Shown: in pieces, positions 1 to 6,142 of the stretch | Layout: each line of letters starts with the position of its first letter | Numbering within the stretch: position 1 is the stretch's first letter | Assembly: GCA_015487825.1 (NCBI GenBank) | Contig: WFOZ01000074.1 | Location: 1 to 10,450 of the forward strand | DNA from: Planctomycetaceae bacterium | Lineage (GTDB): Bacteria > Planctomycetota > Planctomycetia > Planctomycetales > Planctomycetaceae | Direction of reading: 5' to 3' | Length of the DNA: 10,450 nucleotides | Translations under genes and position numbers: made by a program | Notes under the pieces: model-generated | Seen by the model: the letters and a program-made list of their open reading frames with translations, nothing else | Told to the model about the DNA's origin: nothing | The model's database searches: none

Positions 1-320
1 CCTTCTGCATCAAGCTGTTCAATGAGTTGCGGTATAATTTGTGGCTGATGTTGTCCATCGCAATCGATCGTCACAATCGCCTCGGCGTTCCGTCTGATCG
101 AATATTCAAATGCTGTTTGCAATGCCGCCCCGTAACCACGGTTGTCGCCGTGAGTTAGCACCGTCACATCAGTTCTCTCTCTGAGTAACTTCGGTGTCTG
201 GTCCGTTGAGCCATCATCGACCACAACAACATGCGTAGCGTAACGAAGCACTTCATCCAGAACAGAATTTACGTGAGCTTCTTCGTTGAAAATCGGAAGA
301 GCAACAATCCAGTTTGTCAT
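1..320 (-). CDS. Family 2 glycosyltransferase, N-terminal part (runs off left edge)
   Basis: The reverse strand reads from an ATG at 320-318 through 106 codons to the window edge without a stop, so the gene is partial. The start MTNWIVALPIFNEE matches the opening beta strand of GT-A family 2 transferases (P-x-F/Y-N-E-E). It is followed by VVVVDDGSTD at residues 31-40, the nucleotide-binding DDGSxD motif, and by TIDCDGQHQP at residues 84-93, the D-x-D metal/sugar-nucleotide motif. The spacing and the DCDGQHQP form resemble the dolichol-/polyprenol-phosphate mannosyltransferase-like subgroup. These enzymes move a sugar from a nucleotide donor to a lipid carrier or glycan at the cytoplasmic face of the membrane. 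Whether C-terminal membrane segments follow cannot be seen. The ribosome binding site is weak (CAAGAAAC). Family assignment is firm; the substrate is unknown. Confidence 0.9.
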   Translation of the reverse strand, partial: MTNWIVALPIFNEEAHVNSVLDEVLRYATHVVVVDDGSTDQTPKLLRERTDVTVLTHGDNRGYGAALQTAFEYSIRRNAEAIVTIDCDGQHQPQIIPQLIEQLDAE

Positions 321-447
321 CAATATTGTTTCTTGATAGGCGATAGGTATTGGGCGTCAGGCACTTCATCATCAAAAAAAGATCGTCGCTCAGGCTTTCC
401 GCCCTTACTAAAATGCACAAACTTATAACGCAAAAAAAAGTATGTTC

Positions 448-559
448 GCTAGTGCCTTTTCAGGCATTAAATTGGGGGTTGAGTTTTGCTGGTCCGTGCT
501 CCGTTGTCGCACTATCCGATGGAATCGACCCCAAAATTAAGGATTGAAGACGCACTAGC
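448..559 (+). other. Long imperfect hairpin, possible structured RNA or decayed palindromic element
   Basis: Bases 448-477 can fold back on 529-559 as one nearly continuous stem. The outer eight bases GCTAGTGC (448-455) pair perfectly with GCACTAGC (552-559). The middle (457-465 with 542-550) pairs with one mismatch. The inner part (TTAA at 467-470 with 537-540, TT, then GGGG at 474-477 with CCCC at 529-532) pairs with one mismatch and one bulge. By hand I count about 26 pairs. The roughly 51-base apical part contains a small sub-stem (496-499 with 509-512). At least two of the pairs are G-T in the plus strand and would be C-A mismatches in the minus strand. This favours a plus-strand transcript if the element is RNA. 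Function is unknown; a degenerate inverted-repeat element is equally possible. Confidence 0.45.
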
Positions 560-594
560 CAAACGGAAGAAAATCAGTTTGGGAACCGTATTTT

Positions 595-614
595 CTCAGG
601 CCGAAAATCCTGAG
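595..614 (-). terminator. Weak hairpin downstream of queG
   Basis: CTCAGG at 595-600 and CCTGAG at 609-614 form a perfect 6-bp stem with an 8-base loop. It lies about 55 bases past the queG stop. In the queG direction the stem is followed by AAAATAC, not a T run, so it is not a classic Rho-independent terminator. It may slow polymerase or protect the 3' end, or it may be chance. Confidence 0.25.
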
Positions 615-669
615 TTACATTCTAGCGCACCTGCAGGCACAGTCAAACTGAACACTCAAGTTCTTTTGT

Positions 670-1815
670 TCATGTCTCGGAGAGCCTTTTGGCAATTTCC
701 TGCTGGGCAAGGCCGATTTCCTGAAGGATTGTCTGATCAGTTTCGCTTTCTGTAAGATCGTGCAGCTTATTCCATGACTTTTGATTGCCGAGTTGTCCTA
801 CCGCCCAGACGACTGCACCGCGAATAAGTGGACTTTCATTTTGCAATGAACGCTCCAGAATATCAAGGTACTGAGCGTTTTGACTGTTTCCCAGAACAAT
901 CGCTGCATTTCGAGCTATTGCGATACGTCCGGTTCGCCATAGTGGAGTTTTTTTGAAGCGTTTTCGAAATTCTTCATCACTCATGACAAGAAACTCGGCT
1001 GCAGAAGGTTGTCGGCTGGGATCTGCGATCAGTTCCGGTAGCCTGCACGCGGGGGCATGCCGATTCCAGGGGCAAACCTCCTGACATAAATCGCAACCAA
1101 AAATCCAGTCCTGAATGCCGTCGCGGAACTGAAGCGGAATCGGTTCGTGTCGTTGCTCGATCGTAAAATACGAAATACATTTTCTGGCATCCAGAACATA
1201 TTCTTTAACAAACGCATCAGTCGGGCAGACATCCAGGCAGCGAGTACATGTCCCGCAGTGAGAGGTTTCGAAGGGGAGATCAGCCGGGAGGTCCAGATCA
1301 CAAAGCAAGGCTGCGATAAAAAAATTACTCCCTTTATGTTTGTTGATCAGCATTGTGTTTTTTCCGAACCACCCCAGCCCAGCCAGCCGGGCAAAATCTC
1401 GTTCCAGTAGTGGGGCGGTATCAACAACGGGCCGAGTTACACAACCCGGGGAAAGCTCATGCAGATAATTTGCAAGCTGTTTCAGCATCTTCCTGAGAAC
1501 ATCGTGATAGTCGCGTTCTCCCTGTGCATATCTGGCGATACGTCCCGGCTGCGATAAATTATCGGTAATCGTCCGCGAATAACAAGTTGCAGTCATGATG
1601 ACTGAGCGAACCGCAGGCAGAATAGAGCGAGGATGTTTGTAGGCCTGCTCTCGATTCGGAATATACTGCATCTGACCGGCATAGCCTGCTGAAAGCCAGC
1701 TTTGTAGATGAGAATATCCCAGCGCGGAAACCGCAGGGGCAATTCGGCACAAATCAAACCCCAGCTGCTCGGCCCGTTGATAAATTTTCTCTTTGATTGG
1801 CTCACTCATTCCCAT
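670..1815 (-). CDS. queG: Epoxyqueuosine reductase QueG
   Basis: QueG is a cytoplasmic enzyme that reduces epoxyqueuosine to queuosine at the wobble base of GUN-anticodon tRNAs, using cobalamin and two [4Fe-4S] clusters. The 381-residue length matches the family (E. coli about 379). The N-terminal DUF1730/cobalamin-binding part includes VVDTAPLLERD (residues 131-140), with Asp132 at the position of the catalytic Asp, then LGWFGKNTMLI (147-157). The ferredoxin-like part has C187-x2-C190-x2-C193-x3-C197-P, then C213, and C241-x2-C244-x3-C248-P, the full set of eight cluster ligands. The C-terminal ~90 residues look like HEAT repeats that hold tRNA. The start is either ATG 1815 or ATG 1809 (MSEPIKEK); neither has a clear Shine-Dalgarno site. 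The gene stands alone, divergent from a sulfur-carrier gene; no other queuosine genes are in the window. Confidence 0.96.
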   Translation of the reverse strand: MGMSEPIKEKIYQRAEQLGFDLCRIAPAVSALGYSHLQSWLSAGYAGQMQYIPNREQAYKHPRSILPAVRSVIMTATCYSRTITDNLSQPGRIARYAQGERDYHDVLRKMLKQLANYLHELSPGCVTRPVVDTAPLLERDFARLAGLGWFGKNTMLINKHKGSNFFIAALLCDLDLPADLPFETSHCGTCTRCLDVCPTDAFVKEYVLDARKCISYFTIEQRHEPIPLQFRDGIQDWIFGCDLCQEVCPWNRHAPACRLPELIADPSRQPSAAEFLVMSDEEFRKRFKKTPLWRTGRIAIARNAAIVLGNSQNAQYLDILERSLQNESPLIRGAVVWAVGQLGNQKSWNKLHDLTESETDQTILQEIGLAQQEIAKRLSET

Positions 1816-1867
1816 ACGTTAAAGTAACTGCAATCAAAAGAAAACCTGCCAGTGGCAACTCGATAGA
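1816..1867. promoter_or_regulatory. 52-bp divergent promoter region with a small dyad
   Basis: This stretch separates the starts of queG (leftward) and the sulfur-carrier gene (rightward), so both 5' regions must fit within or overlap it. It contains an 11-base dyad, TGCCA-G-TGGCA, at 1847-1857, which might be a small operator or chance. No clear -10/-35 pair is visible in either direction. Confidence 0.3.
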
Positions 1868-2110
1868 ATGGAACATGAGAGAGTGAAAATAACGGTTCAA
1901 CTGATGGGGATGTTCAAAGATAAAAGCCCGCCAGGAAATGTGCTGGAGCTTGCAGAAGGCGCGCGCATCAATGAACTTCTCGACATGTTGCAGATTGAGC
2001 CGGGCGGCATTCATCTGGTAATGCACAACGGCAAGCCGGAAAGAGATTTGAACCGCTGCTTAACCGATGGAGATTCGATTACCGTTCTTTCCCCGGTGGG
2101 AGGCGGATAA
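1868..2110 (+). CDS. MoaD/ThiS-family sulfur-carrier protein
   Basis: The product is an 80-residue ubiquitin-fold protein. The signs are a beta-strand start (VKITVQLMGMF, residues 6-16), the central LVMHNGKPERDL (50-61, matching the V-x-V-N-G-x motif of ThiS/MoaD), LTDGDSITVLSPV (65-77) and a C-terminal Gly-Gly-Gly ending at the stop. In this family the terminal glycine is adenylated by an E1-like enzyme (MoeB/ThiF) and converted to a thiocarboxylate. The sulfur then goes to molybdopterin, thiazole or another acceptor. The G-G-G end and overall layout do not decide between MoaD and ThiS. No partner enzyme is adjacent, so the pathway is open. The ATG at 1868 lacks a clear ribosome binding site; GTG at 1883 (V6) is a possible alternative start. 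The stop is 3 bp from the stop of the convergent gene. Confidence 0.82.
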   Translation: MEHERVKITVQLMGMFKDKSPPGNVLELAEGARINELLDMLQIEPGGIHLVMHNGKPERDLNRCLTDGDSITVLSPVGGG

Positions 2111-2113
2111 ATT

Positions 2114-3616
2114 TCACGGGGTCGCGCGCCTGCTGCGCCAGGAATTTCCCTCTGCTGCTTCTGCCAGTTGTGGAGAAACTTTCTTTACCATTGCATCCGG
2201 GGAATTCTTTTCTGTTGGCTTTTTTCCCGAGCGAATAGTAGTGCGGGCTGTTACTGGAACCATTAAGGTCTCTTCCAGATCGAGTTCCGCTTCGATGATA
2301 CCTGTTCCAACTTCCGCTGCAGTCAGTTTAATCGGAAGTGTAACCGATTTCCCTGGTGCGGGAACTTTCACTTTGCGAATCAGCTCTTTGGAATTATTTG
2401 CCAGGACTCCCTGAAGTAACTGTATTTTCAGGTCAGATTCAGCAAAGATGCGATCACTATGGTTGGCAATTTCAATCTGCACCGGAAATTCTTCCGCTTG
2501 ATCAACAGCAACCGGCAGAGTTAACGAGACTACAACATCAGGTACAAAAACAACCGTGTTCGATACCAGTGAATAACGAAGCTGCAGTCGTGTTTCTGTT
2601 TGCAGGACCGCACTGTTTCTGGAAGCCACGCAAGTTATTTTGAAGTGGCGCTGCTCGCCCGGCTCAAGAGAATCAATCAGCCAGCGAAGTGCTCCGTGGT
2701 GCACCTGGGCAGCAGGAACCACACTACTTACGCTTTGATGATCAGAAACAACTTCTTCCAGAAGAACATTATTTTGCACAGTCGAACTTCTGTTGTTCAC
2801 TACCAGTTCATAGCTCACCACCGCACCGGCTGTTACATTTTGGGGCATCTGTTTAGAGACGACAACTGCAGAACCGGGAGCAAAAGAGTCAGCTCGTGTT
2901 GCATCGGATTGAATCTCAGTGGTATTTTTTACCTGTTGGGCAGCAGGGGTATCGAACCACGAAACATGCTTTGTTGCAGAAGTTCCGAATTGCTCACCCG
3001 CTCTGGAAACTCGCCAGCTATCTGTTAACAAAATGTTCTCCTTAGAGGGCGAAACGTACCGACTGTTTGCGGTCGAAAATCCTGGTTTTTCGGAATGTCG
3101 AAAATCGGGAAGCAAATCTGTCTTATTCGATTGAACAACAAGTTTCGATTGCATCAGCGGGGGAGTAGGAACGGGGCCCGGACTGGTCACTACAGGTTTC
3201 GGCATCGCAAACGGATTTACGCGCGGCACAGTGGGTGTCTCCTCTATCGGCGGCGCAGCATATTTCTCAAAAGGATCAAAAATCTTCTTTGGTTTTTTAA
3301 CGACTTCCGGTTTAACAACCTCTTTGAAGGCAGGAGCAGAAGTCTCGACTTCCGCAATGATATCTTGCTCCAGAGACGCCAGTTTCTTTGCTGGAGGAGA
3401 GTTCCTTGTCTCCAGAAATAGAAGGATCATCAGAATTAAAGCGGCACTGCCTGCATAAAGTGTCATTTTCCAGACGGAACGCAGCTCATCCTCAAAGAAA
3501 TTATCCCACCAGTCTTCCGCCCAGTACAGCAGCGAATCCCGGTAATCATCCCACGCGGTAAGGGGATCAACGGAAGATTTCTTAAACCATTGTGGCGGGT
3601 AAGGATAATTATGCAC
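2114..3616 (-). CDS. Single-pass membrane protein with DUF11-like extracytoplasmic domain
   Basis: The product has 500 residues. A cytoplasmic head of about 50 residues is rich in Trp and acidic residues (YWAEDWWDNFFEDE at 31-44). One membrane segment follows at about 52-68 (TLYAGSAALILMILLFL). Next is a Pro/Lys/Val-rich linker of about 180 residues. Residues about 250-335 (VVVSKQMPQNVTAGAVVSYE, then V-x-N-x-x and LEPGEQRHFKITCVAS) resemble a DUF11/conserved-repeat Ig-like domain, common in planctomycete surface proteins. Residues about 360-460 look like a second beta-sandwich. The 'N-in, C-out' topology with Ig-like folds suggests a surface, scaffold or envelope role; the exact function is unknown. 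The start is GTG at 3616-3614, supported by GAAAGGAA at 3624-3631, seven bases upstream. The gene stops 3 bp from the convergent sulfur-carrier gene with no terminator between them. Confidence 0.85.
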   Translation of the reverse strand: MHNYPYPPQWFKKSSVDPLTAWDDYRDSLLYWAEDWWDNFFEDELRSVWKMTLYAGSAALILMILLFLETRNSPPAKKLASLEQDIIAEVETSAPAFKEVVKPEVVKKPKKIFDPFEKYAAPPIEETPTVPRVNPFAMPKPVVTSPGPVPTPPLMQSKLVVQSNKTDLLPDFRHSEKPGFSTANSRYVSPSKENILLTDSWRVSRAGEQFGTSATKHVSWFDTPAAQQVKNTTEIQSDATRADSFAPGSAVVVSKQMPQNVTAGAVVSYELVVNNRSSTVQNNVLLEEVVSDHQSVSSVVPAAQVHHGALRWLIDSLEPGEQRHFKITCVASRNSAVLQTETRLQLRYSLVSNTVVFVPDVVVSLTLPVAVDQAEEFPVQIEIANHSDRIFAESDLKIQLLQGVLANNSKELIRKVKVPAPGKSVTLPIKLTAAEVGTGIIEAELDLEETLMVPVTARTTIRSGKKPTEKNSPDAMVKKVSPQLAEAAEGNSWRSRRATP

Positions 3617-3657
3617 TGCACGATTCCTTTCGGCAGGTGAAATTGATGTATTCCGCG

Positions 3658-3687
3658 ATTGTAATAATTACCAGCCAATTTGGGCAA
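3658..3687 (-). promoter_or_regulatory. Candidate sigma70-type promoter for the DUF11-like gene
   Basis: On the minus strand TTGCCC (3687-3682) is followed after 18 bases by TACAAT (3663-3658), a good -10 with a 4/6 match -35. It lies about 40 bases upstream of the GTG start and ahead of the Shine-Dalgarno site. Found by eye only. Confidence 0.35.
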
Positions 3688-3897
3688 TAACAGTTTCGAA
3701 AAGGTGATAACTCGATTGATATGGCACGTTTTGCTTCAATAATCGCACGGCCGAGAAGTATGGACTGATGGATAGTGGTGGCGGGTGTTTTATTACCGCA
3801 AAGGCTTCAGAAATCCAAAGTAAAAGGAAATGATAACGACCCAGAGTCCATCGCAGCATAACCGCAAACAAAGAAAGAATTGGCGAGACGTGAGGCC

Positions 3898-3913
3898 GTT
3901 TTCCAAAACAGTC
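3898..3913 (+). repeat. Degenerate copy of the GTTTTCCAAAAC palindrome core
   Basis: GTTTTCCAAAACAGTC here matches 15 of 16 bases of 7613-7628, the right half of the long palindrome upstream of the sulfatase. The left arm is only partly preserved here (GGCC where the other copy has GACG), so the stem is shorter. It may be a decayed member of a dispersed palindromic family. Confidence 0.35.
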
Positions 3914-4117
3914 AAGGTAAAACGGAATCGATTTCGACCGCTACGCAAAGCCGTCGTACTGGAAAGATATAGTATGGCGAGGTTGCCCCTCTTTTTCGCG
4001 TGCCGGGATGTGTTCAATAATACAACAAAGTCGAAACCATATTTGATGAGACAGCTCAAATAACAGGACCGCTGTGCATTTTTGTCCGCTTTGGTAGTTT
4101 ACGAAGAGTAATCATCG

Positions 4118-4123
4118 TATACT
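4118..4123 (+). promoter_or_regulatory. Candidate -10 box of the TIM-barrel gene
   Basis: TATACT is a strong -10 match, about 45 bases before the ATG. The -35 is poor: TTGGTA at 4091-4096 would need a 21-base spacer and TAGTTT at 4095-4100 a 17-base spacer. The gene also has a good Shine-Dalgarno site, AGAGAGGA at 4155-4162, six bases before the ATG, which fixes the start. Confidence 0.35.
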
Positions 4124-4168
4124 GGATGTTTGATTCGACATCTTTAAAAACTCCAGAGAGGATTTTCT

Positions 4169-5098
4169 ATGAACATTCAATCGAACATTGCCCGACGACA
4201 ATTTCTTCGAGGAACTGCTGCGATGGTGGGGACTGCAGCTGTAGTTGGTTCCACGCCGCTGATTGGTCTTGCAGGACTACCCAAACCGACAACGCTGAAA
4301 GGCCGCCTTTACAAAACATTGAAAATCGGAATGGTGCGAGTGCCAGGGACTCTTGTTGACAAATTCAAGGCTGCCAAAGAGGCTGGCTTTGATGGTATCG
4401 AAATGCGGGCACCGGGTGACAGCGTGGAGGAAGTAAAGCAGGCGATTGCAGAAACCGGTCTTCCGGTTGATGGTAATGTTAATTCAGGTCATTGGAATGT
4501 CAGGCATACCGACCCGAGTGCTGAGGTTCGTGCAAAAGCGCTCGAGGCTCTCAAGCAGGGGCTCATCGACACCAATGCCATGGGAGGGGACACATTGCTT
4601 CTGGTTGTCGGGAGAGGTTCAGATGGTTCTGAAAAAGAAATCTGGGATCGTTCGATTGAAAACATTTCCCAGGCAATTCCACTGGCTGCAGAACTTGGAG
4701 TTTCTATTGCTGTTGAAAATGTCTGGAACCAGTTCTGTTACGACCACGAAGGTGATCACAAGCAGACGGCTGATAAATTTGTGAAGTATATCGATGAGTT
4801 CAATTCCCCCTGGGTTGGCATGCAGTTTGATATCGGCAATCACTGGAAATATGGAAGTATGGGCGATTGGATTCGACAACTTGGAAAACGGATAATCAAA
4901 CTCGACCTTAAAGGCTTCTCTCGTGCCGACTCCAAGTTCACAAAAATTGGTGAGGGGGATCTCGACTGGGCCGATGTCCGCAAGGCATTGTTGGAAATCA
5001 ATTACTCCGGTTGGGCTGCTGCAGAAGTTGGTGGCGGTGATCTGAACAGGCTCAAGGAAATCTCAGCAAACATGGATGCTGCATTCGGCTTGAAGTAG
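4169..5098 (+). CDS. Tat-exported sugar phosphate isomerase/epimerase-like TIM-barrel protein
   Basis: The product has 309 residues and opens with a twin-arginine signal (ARRQFLRG at residues 8-15, then an Ala/Gly/Val-rich hydrophobic stretch to about 36). This implies folded export across the cytoplasmic membrane. The rest is a xylose-isomerase-like (AP endonuclease 2 superfamily) TIM barrel: GFDGIEMRAPG (73-83), IAVENVW (180-186), VGMQFDIGNHW (216-226), GEGDLDW (261-267) and AAAEVGGG (283-290). Likely metal ligands are Glu183, Asp221 and Glu286. The strand that usually ends in HxKD here reads KLDLKG (244-249), with Asp246 about where the ligand His is common. This may be a subgroup trait or may affect activity. 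Such paralogues are abundant in planctomycetes, usually with unknown sugar substrates. The start is supported by a good Shine-Dalgarno site. It is convergent with the hemolysin III gene. Confidence 0.88.
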   Translation: MNIQSNIARRQFLRGTAAMVGTAAVVGSTPLIGLAGLPKPTTLKGRLYKTLKIGMVRVPGTLVDKFKAAKEAGFDGIEMRAPGDSVEEVKQAIAETGLPVDGNVNSGHWNVRHTDPSAEVRAKALEALKQGLIDTNAMGGDTLLLVVGRGSDGSEKEIWDRSIENISQAIPLAAELGVSIAVENVWNQFCYDHEGDHKQTADKFVKYIDEFNSPWVGMQFDIGNHWKYGSMGDWIRQLGKRIIKLDLKGFSRADSKFTKIGEGDLDWADVRKALLEINYSGWAAAEVGGGDLNRLKEISANMDAAFGLK

Positions 5099-5129
5099 CC
5101 AACCATGTAACGAAATTATCATCCCAGTC

Positions 5130-5151
5130 CCCGGGGCAGCGCTGCCCCGGG
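5130..5151. terminator. GC-rich perfect palindrome between convergent genes
   Basis: CCCGGGGCAGC (5130-5140) is followed directly by its reverse complement (5141-5151), a 22-base perfect palindrome. Outside it, CCAAC and ATGT (5099-5108) can pair with ACAT and GTTGG (5152-5163), which would extend the structure around an asymmetric loop. It lies between the stops at 5098 and 5191 of two convergent genes, so it probably ends or protects both transcripts. There is no adjacent T run on either strand, so it is not a textbook intrinsic terminator. It could also be a dispersed palindromic repeat. Confidence 0.55.
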
Positions 5152-5190
5152 ACATGGCGTTGGTTGCACGATTACTGTTTTTTGCAGACG

Positions 5191-5859
5191 TTATATGACA
5201 GCTAATAAAATGGCAATATAGTGACAGGTGCTGCCGGCAATGACGCAGGTGTGCCAGAGGGCATGGAAATATCGAACACGGTAATCAAAGCCGAGAAACA
5301 GCGTTCCGACTGAATAGAAAATTCCGCCTGCAACAATCCAGACCAGTACTTCGAAAGGGGCAGCTTCAAAGAGCTTCCTCAGTGAGATTGCGGGTAACCA
5401 TCCGAGGATGCCGTAAGTGGTCATGGCAATTGGTGAGAGAAAACGCATACGAATGACGAGCAGAACACCGAGCAATGCCAATACCCACATCACAATCAGA
5501 AGAACAGGCCACCATTGCTGCCAGAGATAAACCACCGCAATTGGCGTAAACGACCCTGCGATAAGCAGATAAATACAGACCTGATCCAAACTGCGAAAGA
5601 ATCGACGCCAGGCAAGATCGTAAAACATGTGCGACAACGTAGAAGCCGCATAGAGTCCTGTCAAAGAGCAGCAATATATTCCGCAAGCGACAATAATGTT
5701 TGTTGTCTGGTGGGAATTGATAACCACCGACATTAACAGGACAGATGCCGCGATGCTTAGAAGAAAGCCCAGCGCATGCGTGACAAAGTTGGCATGCTCA
5801 TCCACGGGTCTTTGCTCCGCCAGTTTCGGCGTCGGGATATTACCGGGGTCTGCTGTCAT
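5191..5859 (-). CDS. Hemolysin III / PAQR-family integral membrane protein
   Basis: From the ATG at 5859-5857 the product has 222 residues, the usual length for bacterial HlyIII/YqfA-type proteins, with about seven membrane segments. Family motifs are all present: DEHANFVTHALG (residues 20-31), STLSHMFY (73-80), SLDQVCIYLLIAGSFTP (90-106) and FHALWHTCVIAG (198-209). His77, His199 and His203 with Asp92 match the zinc site known in PAQR/adiponectin-receptor relatives, which suggests a metal-dependent hydrolase-like or membrane-homeostasis role. The bacterial function is poorly defined despite the 'hemolysin' name. The open frame continues upstream to 6054, but those 65 codons do not resemble the family and would make the protein too long, so I chose the internal ATG. 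Its ribosome binding site is weak. Confidence 0.88.
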   Translation of the reverse strand: MTADPGNIPTPKLAEQRPVDEHANFVTHALGFLLSIAASVLLMSVVINSHQTTNIIVACGIYCCSLTGLYAASTLSHMFYDLAWRRFFRSLDQVCIYLLIAGSFTPIAVVYLWQQWWPVLLIVMWVLALLGVLLVIRMRFLSPIAMTTYGILGWLPAISLRKLFEAAPFEVLVWIVAGGIFYSVGTLFLGFDYRVRYFHALWHTCVIAGSTCHYIAILLAVI

Positions 5860-6142
5860 GAACTCGTACTTACCCGTCCAGTAAGAATAGAATTTAGAAA
5901 CTTCCCAGTACAGCCGGTTTTCTTTGACCGCTGTCGTAAAATTATTTAGTAACAACTCGCAAATACATTCGTTAATAGCTACGAAAAAATAACCGGATCG
6001 CTCATCCAGTTTTAGTGGACTGCTTTCAAAGCGACAAAATGACGCACTTTGCAAGAATCTGCCTAAATCGCAAATGGTAATAATGGGACTGGGTGTCTAT
6101 CTGGATTGGACAATTCAGCTGGCTTGTACGCTTTTTGTCGAA
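5860..6142. other. Upstream region of the hemolysin III gene
   Basis: These 283 bp lie between the sulfatase stop and the chosen hemolysin III start; both genes point left. Up to 6054 the frame is open and joined to the hemolysin III gene, but has no recognisable protein character. No hairpin terminator follows the sulfatase and no clear promoter box was found, so read-through from the sulfatase gene is possible. Confidence 0.4.

Larger units (their letters stand above)
321..669. other. Intergenic region between the glycosyltransferase and queG
   Basis: This is a 349-bp gap with no convincing coding sequence. The short open frames crossing it have no ribosome binding site and no recognisable protein character. 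It should carry the promoter of the leftward glycosyltransferase gene and the 3' end of queG. A TTATAA box at 423-428 could serve as a -10 element on either strand, but no good -35 accompanies it. The two structured elements inside, a long imperfect hairpin at 448-559 and a short hairpin at 595-614, are listed separately. Confidence 0.6.
3617..4168. other. 552-bp intergenic region between two divergent genes
   Basis: The region separates the leftward DUF11-like gene from the rightward TIM-barrel gene. It holds the candidate promoters at 3658-3687 and 4118-4123 and a short repeat at 3898-3913. Open frames of 77-88 codons exist on both strands (around 3793-4063) but overlap each other, lack a properly spaced ribosome binding site and have no protein-like composition. 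I see no gene here. Confidence 0.6.

Noticed and set aside
2940..2960. tRNA-like GGGTATCGAACCACG motif resembling a T-arm
   Set aside because: It lies inside the DUF11-like coding sequence and no acceptor, D or anticodon arms accompany it.
3793..4063. Overlapping 77-88-codon frames on both strands in the 3.6-4.2 kb gap
   Set aside because: They overlap each other, have no recognisable features, and AAGGAA abuts the plus-strand ATG with no usable spacing.
5860..6054. N-terminal extension of the hemolysin III protein (65 more codons in frame)
   Set aside because: The extension does not look like this family, would exceed the usual length, and the internal ATG gives a 222-residue protein with motifs at normal positions.
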